NCBI GenBank assembly: GCA_029964075.1
Contig: CM057135.1
Coordinates: forward strand, 19,866,863 to 19,930,862
DNA from: Patiria pectinifera
Lineage: Eukaryota > Echinodermata > Asteroidea > Valvatida > Asterinidae
Direction: 5' to 3'
Length of the DNA stretch: 64,000 nt
The notes below the pieces were generated by a model. The model was not told the DNA's origin. It ran no database searches and worked only from the letters and a program-made list of their open reading frames with translations. A program made the position numbers and the translations under genes. Positions 46,184 through 58,550 of the stretch are shown here, piece after piece (the stretch's first letter is position 1; each line of letters starts with the position of its first letter).

Positions 46184-46189
46184 GTATGT

Positions 46190-47022
46190 ACATGTATAGG
46201 TTTGACAAGCTACATTGACTGATGTTGGAATGGACGATCACCAGAATCAATCAGAAAAGAAAATGTGCCCAAGCTGTAGGCCGTGTACGTGTTGCTGTGC
46301 GCCGGAGTAGCTACTTGGCTGATCCCCAGCATGAAAAGCCACACAAAGATATTAACAACAAAGTGGACATGAACAAAATCTTTATCAGTTTGTTGAGCAA
46401 GAAGCCGAGATCAGAGTTGATTACATCGCAGGTAAGAATGGTGGCAAGGAGCCAAAGAACAAAATCATACCAATCACATCTACAGATGCAGAACATGCAA
46501 GTAGTATTTCATTATCGTTTGATTATAATTATTTTTTATTAATTACTCAGTGTCAGCCTTTGCCACCTGAATAACCCATTGAGGTATTACCGGTGTTTAA
46601 ATATTTCAATCACCGCAACAGTGCTTGTGAAAATTTATTGATCACTGTCTGAAGTTCTTCTTCAGAAAATTAATAAACAATACTCCTGTTGTTTTCCAAC
46701 CTCATAGTTGGAGGTGAAAGGATGTCAACCACATCATCAAAGGGATGGGTGTGTTCCTTCAATTCTGTTCAAAAGTATCTCCCATGTTTGTTTCGTCTCA
46801 TGAACTTCAGACGAACTCCATTGACTTGCAAGTCGGTCACCAGCAATTTATTTAAAAACAAATATTTAGTTTGCTCATATTTTGGTTTTGCTTCAGTGAC
46901 ACAAATGGACATGCACTTGCCACTGCTATGAAAATAACTGTTGCTGTATTTGTCTTGCTGCCGGTATATTTCTCAAACCTCACAGCAACGTATTGTCCGT
47001 GCTTTATCCTACAGGTATATAA
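46190..47022. other. Unresolved stretch upstream of mag-like pol
   Basis: Degraded sequence that may contain remains of the gag-pol upstream part of the next element (a basic open stretch near 46222-46500). No motif is firm enough to call, and no matching 5' LTR was found. Confidence 0.35.
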
Positions 47023-49569
47023 ACAGAAAACACACATTGGAGTTAAGGCAAATAGTGCCCGTTCCAAAGAAAAATGGTGGAGTTAGAATTTTTGGTGACT
47101 TCAAAGTGACTGTAAATGCGAACTTGCATGTTGGCCATTACCCCTTGCCCGAGATAGGCGACGTGTTCGCCACCCTGGCAGGCAGAGAGCGCTTCAGTAA
47201 GCTTGACCTGAAACAAGCACACTTACATATGGTGATGGACGAGCAGTCAAGCAAGCTACTCACTCTCAACACTCACAAGGGACTGTTCAAAATGAATCTA
47301 CTTGCCTTCGGAGTAGCATCAGCACCCACAATATGGCAACAGACAAAGGAGCAAATCATCCAGGGCATTCCAGGTGTGCAGTGTATTTTGGATGATATGC
47401 TCATCACCGGTCGCGATGACACAGAACATCTTCGCAATCTGGAGAAAGTTATGTCTGTGTTGCGCGATCGAGGACTGCGTCTCAACAAATCCAAGTGCGA
47501 GTTCTTCAAGAGCAAGGTAGTCTTCTGTGGTCATGAAATTGACGCACGGGAACTACACAAGACGCAGGACAAGATCAACGCAGTCAAAAAGGCGCCCCGA
47601 CCTACTAATGTCGGGCAGGTTCGTTCCTTCCTGGGACTCATCAACTGCTACCACAGATTCGTGCCTAACCTCTCCACTGTTCTGCACCCACTTCACCAGC
47701 TCTTGGAGAATAATCACAGATGGGCGTGGTCTACAAAATATGAGACAGCATTTTGAGCAGGCAAAAACTCTGATCACATCTCAGGAAGTCTTGACCCACT
47801 ACGTCCCAAAGTTGCCAGTAAAATAAGCTTGCGATGCATCACCGTACGGGCTGGGCTCCGTAATGTCCCACGTAATGCCCGACAACACGGAGCGACCAAT
47901 CGCATATGCTTCGCAAACATTGTCATCCGCTGAGCAAAACTACTCGCAAATCGACAAGGAAGCCTTAGCGCTTGTGTGGGGTGTCAAGAAATTCAATAAC
48001 TATCTGTGTGGGAGGAAGTTCACATTGGTGACCGATCACCAACCGCTCACGTCGATATTTCATCCCGCTAAGAGCATCCCTGCAATGACAGCTTCTCGCA
48101 TGGTTCGCTACGCTGTATTCCTTACCAACTACGACTACAGAATTGAGTACAAGAGTACCACCAAACACTGTAACGCGGATGGACTTTCGCGAATGCCACT
48201 TCCTGGGGTCAGGGTAGAGCACACTGACCGAGATGATATCCTACACAGTCACCAGTGCCCAAATACGCAAGGAAACTGCTCGCGATGTCGTACTCGCCAA
48301 AGCTTACGAGTACACTATGAAGGGCTGGCCTCACTCCCACGACTCTGAACTGAATCCATTCCATGCACGTAGGCATGAACTTTCCATACACCACGGATGC
48401 CTCATGTGGGGATTACGCGTTCTAGTGCCAGCCAACTTACGCAACAAGGTCCTCATCGAGCTACATGGAGATCACCCGGTGTTGTCAAAATAAAAACCCT
48501 CGCACGCGGTTACATGTGGTGGTCCGGCATCGACAGTGACATTGAAAAACTTGCCAAAAGTTGTTCTGGATGCCAGCTAGTCCAGCACAACCCAAAGTCA
48601 GCACTACCACATATGGGAATGGCCCATGTCTCCATGGCAACGTATCCACATGGACTATGCTGGACCGTTCCTGTGTGTCAAATGTTTTTGATCGTAGTGG
48701 ATGCAGCCTCCTAATGGCCAGAAGTGGTAAGCACCAAATCATCCGATTCTTCTCATCACACCATTGATATTCTCAGAGCCATCTTTGCGAGAAACGGAGT
48801 TCCGGAGCAACTCGTGAGTGATAACGCACCACAGTTTTCATCTGATGAGTTTCAGATGTTCCTCAAGCGCAACGGTGTAAAACACATCACATCTATCCCG
48901 TATCATCCCGCAACAAATGGCCTCGCTGAACGGTTCGTGCAGACCTTCAAGCAAGCAATGAAATCTATGACTGTGAGGGGAGAAAGGAACCACATCCGCC
49001 AAACTGGCTTGTTTCCTGTTGGCATATATGAATGCTCCTCACTCCACGACTGGACAGTCCCCCGCTACACAATTCATGGGACGCAACCTTCGTTTGCGAT
49101 TGGCCATTCTGAAACCAACATTCGCAACCATGTTAGCAGTAAGCAGGTGGATCAAGCAACATCACACAAGTCTGCTAGTGTGACCCGAGAGTTTCATATT
49201 GGCCAGACAGTCTCTGTTCGCAACTACCGCGGTAAGCAAAAATGGAACCCAGGAGTCATACATGCGCTATCTGGTCCCCTGTCCTACCAAGTTTGTGTTG
49301 GGCCAAACATGATTTGGCGCCGACATGTTGACAAACTCATCGACTCTGACTCTGGAAAACCACCGGATCTGAACACACCACATGATGCAGTCCCAGAGAA
49401 ACTTCAACAAGACACATTTGTCCCTGCATCATTAACCGCTACTCCAGAACAAGCAGTGCCTAGCGAAACACTCACTCCAGCAGAACCACTCTTGCCAGCA
49501 AGCCCAAAAGTAGTGGAACGCCGCTACCCATCTCGCAATCGCAAACCCCCAGATAAACTAAATCTGTGA
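47023..49569 (+). pseudogene. mag-like Ty3/Gypsy pol fragment (RT-RH-IN)
   Basis: RT from VPVPKKNGGVRIFGDFK (47045) through LLAFGVASAPTIWQQ and the catalytic box ILDDMLITG (47390), up to the connection domain, stopping at 47754. After a frame break RNase H runs from DASPYGLGSVMS (47835), TDHQPLTSIF and HCNADGLSR to about 48210. Integrase follows in several frames: LHGDHP/GVVK zinc region (48460), SGCQLVQHNP, Asp of the first motif near 48650, SDNAPQFSS (48820) and NGLAERFVQTFK (48910), then a proline-rich tail ending at 49569. At least four breaks. The motifs resemble the mag/K02A2.6-type Gypsy clade. Gag, protease and the 5' LTR are absent. Confidence 0.85.
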
Positions 49570-49731
49570 CTGTCTAAAAGACAAACCGTCTTGAAACACA
49601 CGTACACAAATTATGTTTAAAAGTATATTCCTAAAGTTATATTTGGACTTTCTCTATACGTCTATAGACCAGCATGTTAAGTAGATAGTTTAGAAAAGAG
49701 AACAAAAAAAGTGTTGTGTTAAGCGTTTGAC

Positions 49732-51304
49732 CGGAACTGTATGTTGGAACTATATCACTTATGCGCCCATTGATAATCAACTCAGTTATGACGTCAGGTT
49801 GTCAAAACCCGTTCTTGTTTTGTTTTTTTGTTTGGTATTTTCCTTTTACGCGTACGTCAATCTATTCACGTGTTAACTTACCCCGTTGTAATGACGTATT
49901 GAACTTCCCTCCAATTAGCACTCAGTATCGTTCCCGCGCGCAGTCGCGTTTCATACAAAAGCCTTCAACGGCATTCAGGAGCATTCAACGCACCAGGCGT
50001 TACGCAAGGTATTGTAAAACTGGAACAACTTACGTAACACCTTAAAATGCAGGCCATGGTTATTCACACTGAAACGCATGTACAATTGGTATGTTTTATA
50101 TAGAAAATGGGCAAAACCGATCTAGATTGAGTATAGACCAGAGAAGTCAGAGAGAGAGTGGGTGAGAGTGCTAAATGAGGTGTAGACCGATGAAATTTCA
50201 GTTTACCGATCATCAGCTTGAGCCAGTTCGGCAAAAAATACTATAGTATTAGTCAGTGCCGAAACCCACCAGCCCTGTAGAGCTGAAGTCCGGTATAGCA
50301 GCACCCACCTGTAGCCGCTCCAAACAAGGAACCAACTTCAATAACCATGGCCACCCCGTTCCCCACTAATCTGTAGCCAGAGAGTTACGCGGCACCAGGG
50401 CCGCAGTGAGCCGTACCAGAGCCTCGAGCTGGGCGTAGTGCAGTGCCTAAGGCCCACCGCTACCATTAGGGAGTGAGGAGGGAACACGTATTTTCACCAA
50501 CTTTTAAGTCGGCAGAACTAAACTTCAGAACTATATTTTTCTTGCTAAATAAGGCCTATGATTGACAGTAAAAGTAAACTGTTGCAAAGTAATTGAATGA
50601 TTGTTGTTTTGAAAGAATAAGTAAACCCATACCATTTCGAGTGTAAAAGGAATCTTGTAACCAAACTTCAGCAAATTTCTCATGTATGTTTAATGTTCCG
50701 GATGTTGTATATATTGTAAATAAATTGTAAATACGTTCAAAACAGAAGAAGTGGTCATTTCATTTGGATGTTTTGATTTGAATGAATCCCGGGGTCACCA
50801 CAGTGAGTTCAAGTTGAAACTATAGAGTACATATCAAGCCCAAATTAAGTTAGGTGGTGACACAGGTCACGTGAGCATAATAAATCACCTTTCCAATATG
50901 GCAGCTCCCAGTATCATTGTTGGCATTGAAAAATGAAAATTGCCATTTCATTCAGGATATATGCAAAATAGACATTATATTAATGTTTATTATCTCACAT
51001 ATTATGAGGCATTTATTCGCAAAACTTGTTGAACTGCTCAGTGCTTACTTGCATCAGCATTATTAATCAGCCACTTCACAAGCTTGTATTCAAACATGAT
51101 ATTGAGTTTCCTTAACATTTAAATAATCATAGTATATGTGAGGAGGAAGTGTAATGTATTGTGAATGTATTGTGCATGACCGGAACTGTATGTTGGAACT
51201 ACATCACTTATGCGCCCATTGATAATCAACTCAGTTATGACGTCAGGTCACGTGAGCATAAATCACCTTTCCAATATGGCAGCTCCCAGTATCATTGTTG
51301 GCGT
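49732..51304. repeat. Duplicated ~130-bp segment, one copy split by a solo LTR
   Basis: accggaactgtatgttggaa and the following ~65 bp at 49732-49799 recur at 51179-51248. The next ~58 bp (cacgtgagcataa to attgttggc) appear at 50868-50927 and again at 51249-51304, where both halves are contiguous. Each copy starts shortly after a purine-rich tract (agaaaagagaac; gaggaggaag), so the unit may be LTR-derived, possibly the 3' LTR of the preceding pol fragment. Confidence 0.65.
49800..50862. mobile_element. Solo LTR, 1063 bp
   Basis: Runs from TGTCAAAACCC to GGTGGTGACA, flanked by CAGGT on both sides (49795-49799 and 50863-50867). The paralogous copy at 51244-51248 has one CAGGT and no insert, which is a direct empty-site proof. 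The interior has an AATAAA-type signal near 50720 and no pol sequence. The termini resemble LTR ends (TG...CA). It is not related by eye to the other two LTR families here. Confidence 0.8.
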
Positions 51305-51454
51305 TATTCCCCGAAATAACCCAAGTAAATACATGCCATGGTCACCGCCCTCCTCCACTGCCACTTTTGGATCCATGATGGTATATGTTCTATTGCAGTT
51401 GCCCTTAAGCTTTCCATGGCTTCCTCTGGTCCTCTTGCTACCTTATCTCCCATT

Positions 51455-51620
51455 TCTCCTGTTGCAATAAGATCCCCTTCTTCTGTTGTCAGCTCCAACT
51501 ACTCTCCCATTTCTTTTTTCTGTTGCCAGCTCCAACTCCTCTCCCATTTCTTCTTCTGTTGCCAGCTCCAACTCCTCTCCTATTTCTCCTGTTGCAATAA
51601 GATCCCCTTCTTCTGTTGCT
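51455..51620. repeat. 36-38-bp pyrimidine-rich tandem repeat
   Basis: agctccaactcctctcccat and ttcttcttctgttgcc form about three units, flanked by two copies of tctcctgttgcaataagatc (about 51455 and 51583). Apparent open frames are by-products. Confidence 0.65.
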
Positions 51621-51779
51621 AGCTTCCAACTCCCCTATCAGCTCTCATTCTCCCCTTCCCAGCCCCTCCATTGGCAGGTTTCCATCCTCCAACATGTGTT
51701 CGACAATTTCCATAAGGTGGCCTATATCATCCGCCCCTACATGTAAGTACACAAAAAGGAGAATTGAGATTAATTAAAT

Positions 51780-52760
51780 AACTGTGACCTTGACCTTGAC
51801 CTTTCACCACAAAAACAATCCAACTTCCTTTCTCCAAGGGCAACACGCCACCCAAATTACGAGTCCAAAAGCCACTTGTTACGATCCAGGAAATCATGTG
51901 GCTATAACTTATCAATATGACCTTGACCTCTGACCGTTTGACCCCCAAAACAATCCCACTTTTCTTTTCCCCAAGGGCAACCCCCTACCCAAGTTGCAAG
52001 TCAAAATGCCCCTTCTAACTGAACTTACGATCCAGGAAACCATGTGGCTATAACTCATCACTGTGACTTTGACCTTTTGACTCCCAAAACAATCCCATAT
52101 TTCCTTTAGCCAAGGGCAACCCCCAAGTTAAAAGTCAAAATGTCCCTTCCAATTGAAGTTACGATCAAGGAAACCATAAGGCTATAACTCATCACCATGA
52201 CCTTGACCTTTGACCTTTTTACCCCAAATCAGTCCAATATTTCCTTCCCCCAAGGGCAATCCCCTACCCAAGTTACAAATCAAAATGTCACTTCTAATTT
52301 GAGTTTTGGTCCAAAAACCATGTGGCTATAACTCACGACCTTGTCCTTGACCTTTGACCTTAAAAAACAATCTCCACTTTCCTTTTCCCAAGGGCAACCC
52401 CCTACCCAAGTTACAAGTCAGGAATGTCTTCTATTTTAACTTGAGTTAGTTATGGTCCGGAAACCATGTAGCCCAAATCAATCCCAACTTCCTTTCCCCC
52501 AACCCAAGGGCAATCCCCTACATGCCTTACCCAAGGCCAAGTTAATACCTTCCCCAACTTTTCTTTCCCCAGGCATGCCAGGCATGTGTTCCTAGCTCCA
52601 TGTTAAGGGAGGGCAATTACCCCAGCCAGACATGCATGACATGTGTCAGACCCCCATGTCAATACAAGTCAAAAATATCACCACCATGACCTTGACTATT
52701 TCATCCCCAAAACAATCCCAACTTTCCTTAGCCAAAGAGCAACCCCCACTTAAATTACAA
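51780..52760. repeat. ~145-bp tandem array rich in TGACCT motifs
   Basis: Six or seven degenerate units, each with tgaccttgacctttgacc, then ccaaaacaatccca, then ccccaagggcaaccccctac, then gttacgatccaggaaacc and atgtggctataactcatcac. The TGACCT steps are spaced as direct repeats with zero or one intervening base. There is no coding content. Confidence 0.75.
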
Positions 52761-53930
52761 GTCCAAATATGACTACTTGATTTGGTAAATATAAACCCGG
52801 TGCAAACTTACCGTAGACTTATCCACAGCCATGCTTCCTGACCTTTCTGCTTTCAATCGTTTCCATGCAGTTGAGTACCGTGTGCAAAAAATGCGCAAGC
52901 CATCTCCAAAAATTCCTAAGTTACTAGTTATTATTAAAAATCCTAAATTACATAAAATGTACCTACAAAATCTGGGGAAAAAATATATATATTACGTCCT
53001 AAAAACATCTGTAAAATGTTCGTATATTATATGGATGTTTCAATGGAAAACAAGAAATTGTAAAAATTATTATTTCCCAACCCGAAGTAAGCACCTGCCA
53101 AGAGCAGCCTAGGGGGTCTTTTCACGCTGAACACGATTATGCTATTCACACCGCGCGAAACTGGATCGTTTTGGCCGAAGAGCTTGCTAAATAAATATTG
53201 TCTTAGTATTGTAAGATTTTACCACTACCAGAGGACCATTATTTCCGATCATAGTAACAAATCTGACTATAGAAGGACGGTAAGGATGTCCGGTAAAAAG
53301 TCTATGAACCAGTACTGTCAAAGCCGATACTAAAAAAAAATGCTAGTACATGTTAAAATCATGACACCTCCTCAACTATGTTTTTTATTGTAATCTTACC
53401 AGTTCCGCAGCAGCAGTCAATCACAGTGTCCCCCTCATTAGTCACGCAGGTGTCGAGGTGGGTGAATAATTATTGAGGTTTTTGGTGCTCGTCCACTGGT
53501 TTTTCCTCATCATTTAGTTGAGGGGAATCCTCATCTACAGATATGAAGTTGAGGGCATTTTGGCCATTTATGTTGAACCAGGTTGGATCGAGTTAGATCT
53601 TGCTGGTCCAGAATGCTACAACCACACAGAAAACTGATTGAGTGAATGTCAACTTGTTCTTGTCTTTGAAGAAAAATGACAATGGGAAAAAGTACATTAA
53701 CCGCACTGTAATTTTAGTTCAAGTTTGCTATGGATTTATCAACACTACTCATTATTTGACCTAGTATGTTTGAGCGCACAATACTCAAAGTGTGTATTTA
53801 CCATTTTTCTTGTTTTTGATATGATAAAATCCTGAAGTAGTCAGGGTTTCTTTTACATTGTTGCGTTCTGCAGAGAACACATACACATTGGTGATCCAGC
53901 TGCTTTGTGGAATTGATGATGTGGATGAAT
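52761..53930. other. Intergenic, nothing recognised
   Basis: A 93-codon frame at 52831-53112 is lysine-rich and has no domain, so I do not call it a gene. The rest shows no RNA or repeat structure. Confidence 0.4.
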
Positions 53931-53934
53931 AGCT

Positions 53935-54060
53935 GGTCACTGATCAGTAACCGGCTATTCTGAGTGTTCGCTGGAATAGCCGGTCACTGATCACATACCG
54001 GTCATTCTGAGTGTACGTTGGAATAACCGGTCACTGATCACACACCGGCCATATTCTCGT
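53935..54060. repeat. ~57-bp tandem repeat, 2-2.5 units
   Basis: ggaatagccggtcactgatc followed by acataccggtcattctgagt and its variant form two full units and a partial one. No coding content. Confidence 0.7.
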
Positions 54061-54164
54061 TTGAAATTGGAAAAGTCTTTTAGAAGTCACACAATAGCTA
54101 TTCCTTACGCAATAAAAACGGTGTACCGTGAATATCCGACTCCATAAAATGTGGACTCATTGGT

Positions 54165-57100
54165 AGTAGGGAAAACCGGGGATGAACGTTACAAAATTTA
54201 CATTTTTGCGCCAAATAATTGTAATGAAAGAACTCTATCACTCCATCTTGGGTATGTGGGTAGGCCATTATGTTTACTATAACCTGCAGTATGCAAAACA
54301 TGAAAACATCAAACAACTAATTAACTACTAATTAATTAATGAAGGTATTTTTTGTAACAACATACCGAGTAAGTTGTTACACCATACGGGGTAAGTTGTT
54401 ACAAAGTTTGTTACACCATACGGGGTAAGCTGTTACAATATGTAAACAACTTATATCACTCATTGTGTCGTACAATAGTAAATGCCATCTCATTCTACTA
54501 TCAAGAAAGCAACTGCCTTGTCACTTAAGGTGTTTAATAAAGTAACTACTTGTTCATTCCAGCAATAAACTGAACATTTGTTTTATTTTGAAACACCTGA
54601 AATATAGCTAAAATGTCTCTTTATGATCGATAAGGATCAATTTCAACAATTTAGTCACTCTCTGTGTCCATCATTTCGCATTCATCACACAGGCAGCTTT
54701 TCCTTCCATCTGAACATTCTGTATGGGACCATCCTGAGCAGCCCATGCACTGGACCCATTGCTCTCCATGTGCAGAGTTGGAAAACAAGTCATCACATAC
54801 CAGACACCTACAATCCTCTGCATTTGCTGTTTTCTTGGCCTTAGCCTTGCCTTTGGTGGTCACTTGTGTAGTAGCCTTGCCTTTTTGGTGGTCACTTGTG
54901 GAGCTTTCTGTACTGTTTACTGGCGTTTAACATTTTTTTCTTGGATCTTTGTTCTTTCTCAGGGGTGGAGGTCAGGATTGCAGTGTGTTGCTCCTTACGA
55001 CCTCCTTGTCGCTGCAATTACCTAGGCCCAGCCTTGGGATATGGCCTTATCATCTTTGGGGACTTCTGCATACCTTGCGGAAGACTGCTTATGCCACTTG
55101 GTCCAGCCTCGTTAGAATCCGATGTATTACTGTAAACGCTATCATCATGTGGTATTGGAACTTCAGTCGGATTCTGCTCGGACTCTGTACTCTGAGCTGG
55201 AAGATCTACCTGATCGTTCTCAATATTTGCCTGTTATCAGGTTGGTCTGGGTTATCCTGACCTGAAGGAATGCCATCAGCTGTACCTTGCTTCTGTGGGC
55301 CGGGGCGATCCGTGACATATCTAGGAAGAAACTCATTGTCACCAAAGATATCTCTGTTGAAAGGATAGATGCCACAGACATTGAAGCCTTTCTGGATGTT
55401 GAATGCTGTGGCTGCTAGTGGCAAGGCTTGCTTTGCTATTCCAGGAATGTCATAAATGGTCATAGTTTTCCCAGGATGTGACTTCATCCAGGCATCGCAA
55501 CTCAGTTGACATACTTCTTCAGAGGCCCATAGACACTGCGATCCAATGGCTGGAGCTTGTGGGAGTGACAAGTACCACACCACTGTATCGGCACAGAACA
55601 ATGATGAAGATCAATATGTGAGAATCATGATTTTTCAGAACAAGAAGAGCAGGGTGCTCTTTTGTACATTTTGTGACAATGATGAAGTGTTGTAAGAAGA
55701 TAAGGAAATCATTGGATTTCATCCACCCGCTTGGGTTTGCAGACCCTATGCATCCTGCTGGTCCATCCCTGGTAAAATGCTCACGAAAATGTACACGTGG
55801 GAATACGATGATGGGTGGCACTGCATTTCCGGATGCACTCACAGCAAGACACAGTGTGACAAGGGTACCCCGCTCTGCTGATGTGATGGCTCCAACCTGC
55901 TTTGCACCCTTTCTGGAAACTATTCGGTCAGGCTTTTGGACTGTTGTTTTTCCAATTGCATCGCAGTTGTAGATCTCATGAGACTCAAAGGGGTGTTTCT
56001 CAAGCACCTTGGCAAAATTGTCGAAGAAATCACCAACATTCTTGCGATTAAAACTGGTAGCTTTACTCAAACCTGTAGCTTCTGGTGACCTGATTGAGAG
56101 TCCTTTATTCCGTTTCAAGAATGCAGTAAACCACTTGACGCCCGCCATCTCGTTATCTGTCCATGTAGATGGAAACTTCTGGTTGTTTTCTCTAGCGAAG
56201 TCATAGGCCAGCTTCCGAACTTCTTTTTAGCGTAAGGCCATGGTACATTTCAGATGCTCGCATAATGTATTCTACCAGCAGAGCTACTTGAACCTCATCA
56301 AAAACGTTTTTGCCAGACACGTAACCAATTCTGGGGGTCCTTCTTTCTCTTTTTGCTGTGCAAAATCTTTGAAGAGACATGAAGTTCACCTATAGAAATA
56401 GAAAATGAATACAAAAAGGGAGGTCCATAAGGTATTTGAAATGTAAAATTGTATGTAACATATAGGCCTACCGAAGCATTTGCATCAGTTTTATTCTAAA
56501 TGAACTTAATTTATACTAAAACCCTAAGTAATGATGCTCTTACATTAAAGTCAGCAGCTGCAACTCTGTAAGAATCACCATGCTCCAACACACGCCGAGC
56601 AGCAGCTTCCATTACATTGTAAGCTGTTGTCCCCCTCTCTGTCTTCCTTTTATAGGTTCTTGGCATCATTAGTACAGTAGCTCAATCTGTAGGTAAAGCA
56701 AAACAGACAAATGAAATATTTACAGCTGAAAATATACACAAAATATAGTTCAACATACGTAAAATGTAATTGGGGTAAGTTGTTACATTGACATTGACAT
56801 TGAACAGTGTAACAACCTACCCCATAGGGTATTTTGCACATAAAATCTACTGCAACTCAACCTTCGGGCAGAATTACAGGTAATGACCTGGGGATATATT
56901 AGTGACCTAAATTTACTATATTTACAATATCAAGTTAGCGTTATGCACCTCCAGTTGTTAGAGCTATTAAAACATTCAAGTTTTGTCCGACAGTTACTAG
57001 GAAAGGACAAGTAAGGTTTTTACTTACTTTTTGAGCAGAAGATTGGAGAAAGCTCACGATCAGCAGTATACCCCAGCTACCTGTAGGCAACATATGGATG

Positions 57101-57191
57101 GTAGTTAGCCCGCCCTCTCTTGTTCCTACTTTGCACACTGAGAACTGTAACAACTTCCCCGTGTAACTTCCATCCCCGGTCCCCCCTACTG
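54165..57191 (-). mobile_element. pogo/jerky-like DNA transposon
   Basis: The left end agtagggaaaaccggggatg is inverted at the right end (cagtaggggggaccggggat, read inward from 57191). The target duplication appears to be TA but is blurred by mutation. Inside each end a subterminal motif, ggggtaagttgttaca, recurs: three copies near 54365-54437 and an inverted pair near 56772-56826. Such repeats are plausible transposase-binding sites. The minus-strand transposase gene is decayed. Confidence 0.75.
54651..56669 (-). pseudogene. pogo/jerky-like (DDE_1) transposase, decayed
   Basis: From ATG 56669: MMPRTYKRKTERG, with a psq-like helix (RRVLEHGDSYRVAAADF) ending at a splice donor near 56545. A second block (56389 down) has FDEVQVALLVEYIMRASEMY and a CENP-B-type DNA-binding helix. 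A third has WFTAFLKRNKGLSIRSPEA. The catalytic domain keeps the first Asp (IYNCDAIG) but has LKNHDSH where LDNH is expected, so the second Asp is Lys. The C-terminus has DAWMKSHPGKTMTIYDIPGI and a PHD-like zinc region (CLVCDD, CMGCSGW, CDEC) ending at 54651. At least four frame breaks, including near 56640 and 56225. Non-functional. Confidence 0.8.
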
Positions 57192-57312
57192 CACACACGT
57201 GAGTACGATACTATGCTATTTTTAGGATCGTTTCGGGAGAGTGACCTGTCACGTGCGAGGGATCAACCAATAATAGATATTTTCATATGAGTCGGATTTT
57301 CATGTGACAACG

Positions 57313-57969
57313 GTACAACATGAAATATAATTTTTTTTTTACTGATGAAAAATAAGGAAATAAAAGGGCCTACTACCTTTTTTTAAAGAAACGCGAAAGT
57401 TTGGGTTTTCTGTCTACATTTCTTTGTATTTTGAAAATGTACTGAAATCTCCCGTTTGTGTTACACAATGAATTGCATTTCAAACGAATCTAAATATGAG
57501 AAATACTTCTCACTCAGTTTATATTGCCCAGGAACATGCACAGCCCTAACTGAAATGTTATTACCTAAAAACACTGTAATACAAACAAACGCATTAACCG
57601 CATATTACGTTCGCACTTGGATGATTTCTCGTTTATTATATTTACTGCTGCTATATTATCAGTACGAAATTTGACTTTCTTTCCTGTCAATAATGGGGGA
57701 TACGTCTCGATAGTCCGACGTGCCATTGGTCCGAAGTCCCAAACATAATACTGTGTAGTTCCTCTTGTTCAGGTTGACTGACCCTAACCCTTTACCCTAA
57801 TCTGGATGTAGAGGGCGCTTCATCATGAATTGACGTGTTAAAAAAGTGCTCCGGAAAAATCAACTATTATTTTGCAATAAAGCTCCTCCATCTCAGTCAC
57901 CATCCACCTTGTGAGTATACACTATTTAGTCATCATATTCCTGACCCACCCAAGTTCAACGCAAGCAAT
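57313..57969. other. Probable 5' UTR region of the LINE
   Basis: No coding signal. The 5' end of the LINE that follows could not be located, and no target duplication was found. Confidence 0.35.
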
Positions 57970-58511
57970 ATGCCTCCCAAAAAGGCCAAAAAATGATCAG
58001 TATCAACAGAGCCAGCTCTCACGCCAATCCCGTCAGTTGACCAAGCCCGATCGCCTGATGCGTCATCATCGGACAATGCAATAGCCAGCCTGCGGCGGGA
58101 AATTCAATCACTGGCATCTGATCTTCATGGCAAACTGGACAAGGTTATCTTTAACCAGGAATCTCTCCTAACGAGGATCCATGGACTGGAAACAAAACAA
58201 CACGAGATGGAGGAGGCATTCAAGTTCTCGTCTAAGACCATCGACGAAATTTAAGACAAAAATAAGATCATGTCGGATGTCGTCTCGAATCTGAAGGCAC
58301 AGCTAAACGCATCCATTAACAGAATAAATCAACTGGAGGAAGCTACCCTGAACTTGGAACGACACTCCCGCAGCTTCAACCTGAGATTTGGGGGAATTCC
58401 TGAAAAACCCAACAGAGCCCTCCACCTACCCGTACGACACGGTCAAGAAAATCCTGACCGAGAGGTTCGGCATGCCGGACGTAGACATCGAGGCAGCACA
58501 TCGCAGCGGTC
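57970..58511 (+). pseudogene. LINE ORF1, N-terminal part
   Basis: From ATG 57970 (MPPKKAKK): a low-complexity linker, a coiled coil (LRREIQSLASDLHGKLDKVI to about 58340), and the start of an L1-ORF1-like RRM domain (LERHSRSFNLRFGGIPE near 58350). After a frame break near 58405 it continues with FGMPDVDIEAAHRSG to the Transib insertion. Two in-frame stops (57994 and 58252) are also present. The family binds LINE RNA as a trimer. Confidence 0.75.
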
Positions 58512-58550
58512 CACAGTGGGCCAGAATGGGATGAAAGTGCGCCAAAAATA
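58512..58550 (+). repeat. Transib left TIR with RSS-like layout
   Basis: Heptamer CACAGTG (58512-58518), 23-bp spacer, then the A-rich nonamer ccaaaaata (58542-58550), matching the RSS nonamer ACAAAAACC at 6 of 9 positions. Confidence 0.8.

Larger units (their letters stand above)
54119..57312. mobile_element. MITE copy 2, split by pogo-like transposon
   Basis: The outer parts, 54119-54163 and about 57192-57312, together match the 197-bp MITE at 7019-7215 in the opposite orientation (for example gtgcgagggatcaaccaata and catgtgacaacggt). The match is interrupted exactly by the 3-kb transposon. Confidence 0.75.

Noticed and set aside
51455-52760. Repeat arrays as a CRISPR
   Set aside because: Units are degenerate and contiguous, without constant repeats separated by unique spacers, and no cas genes are present.
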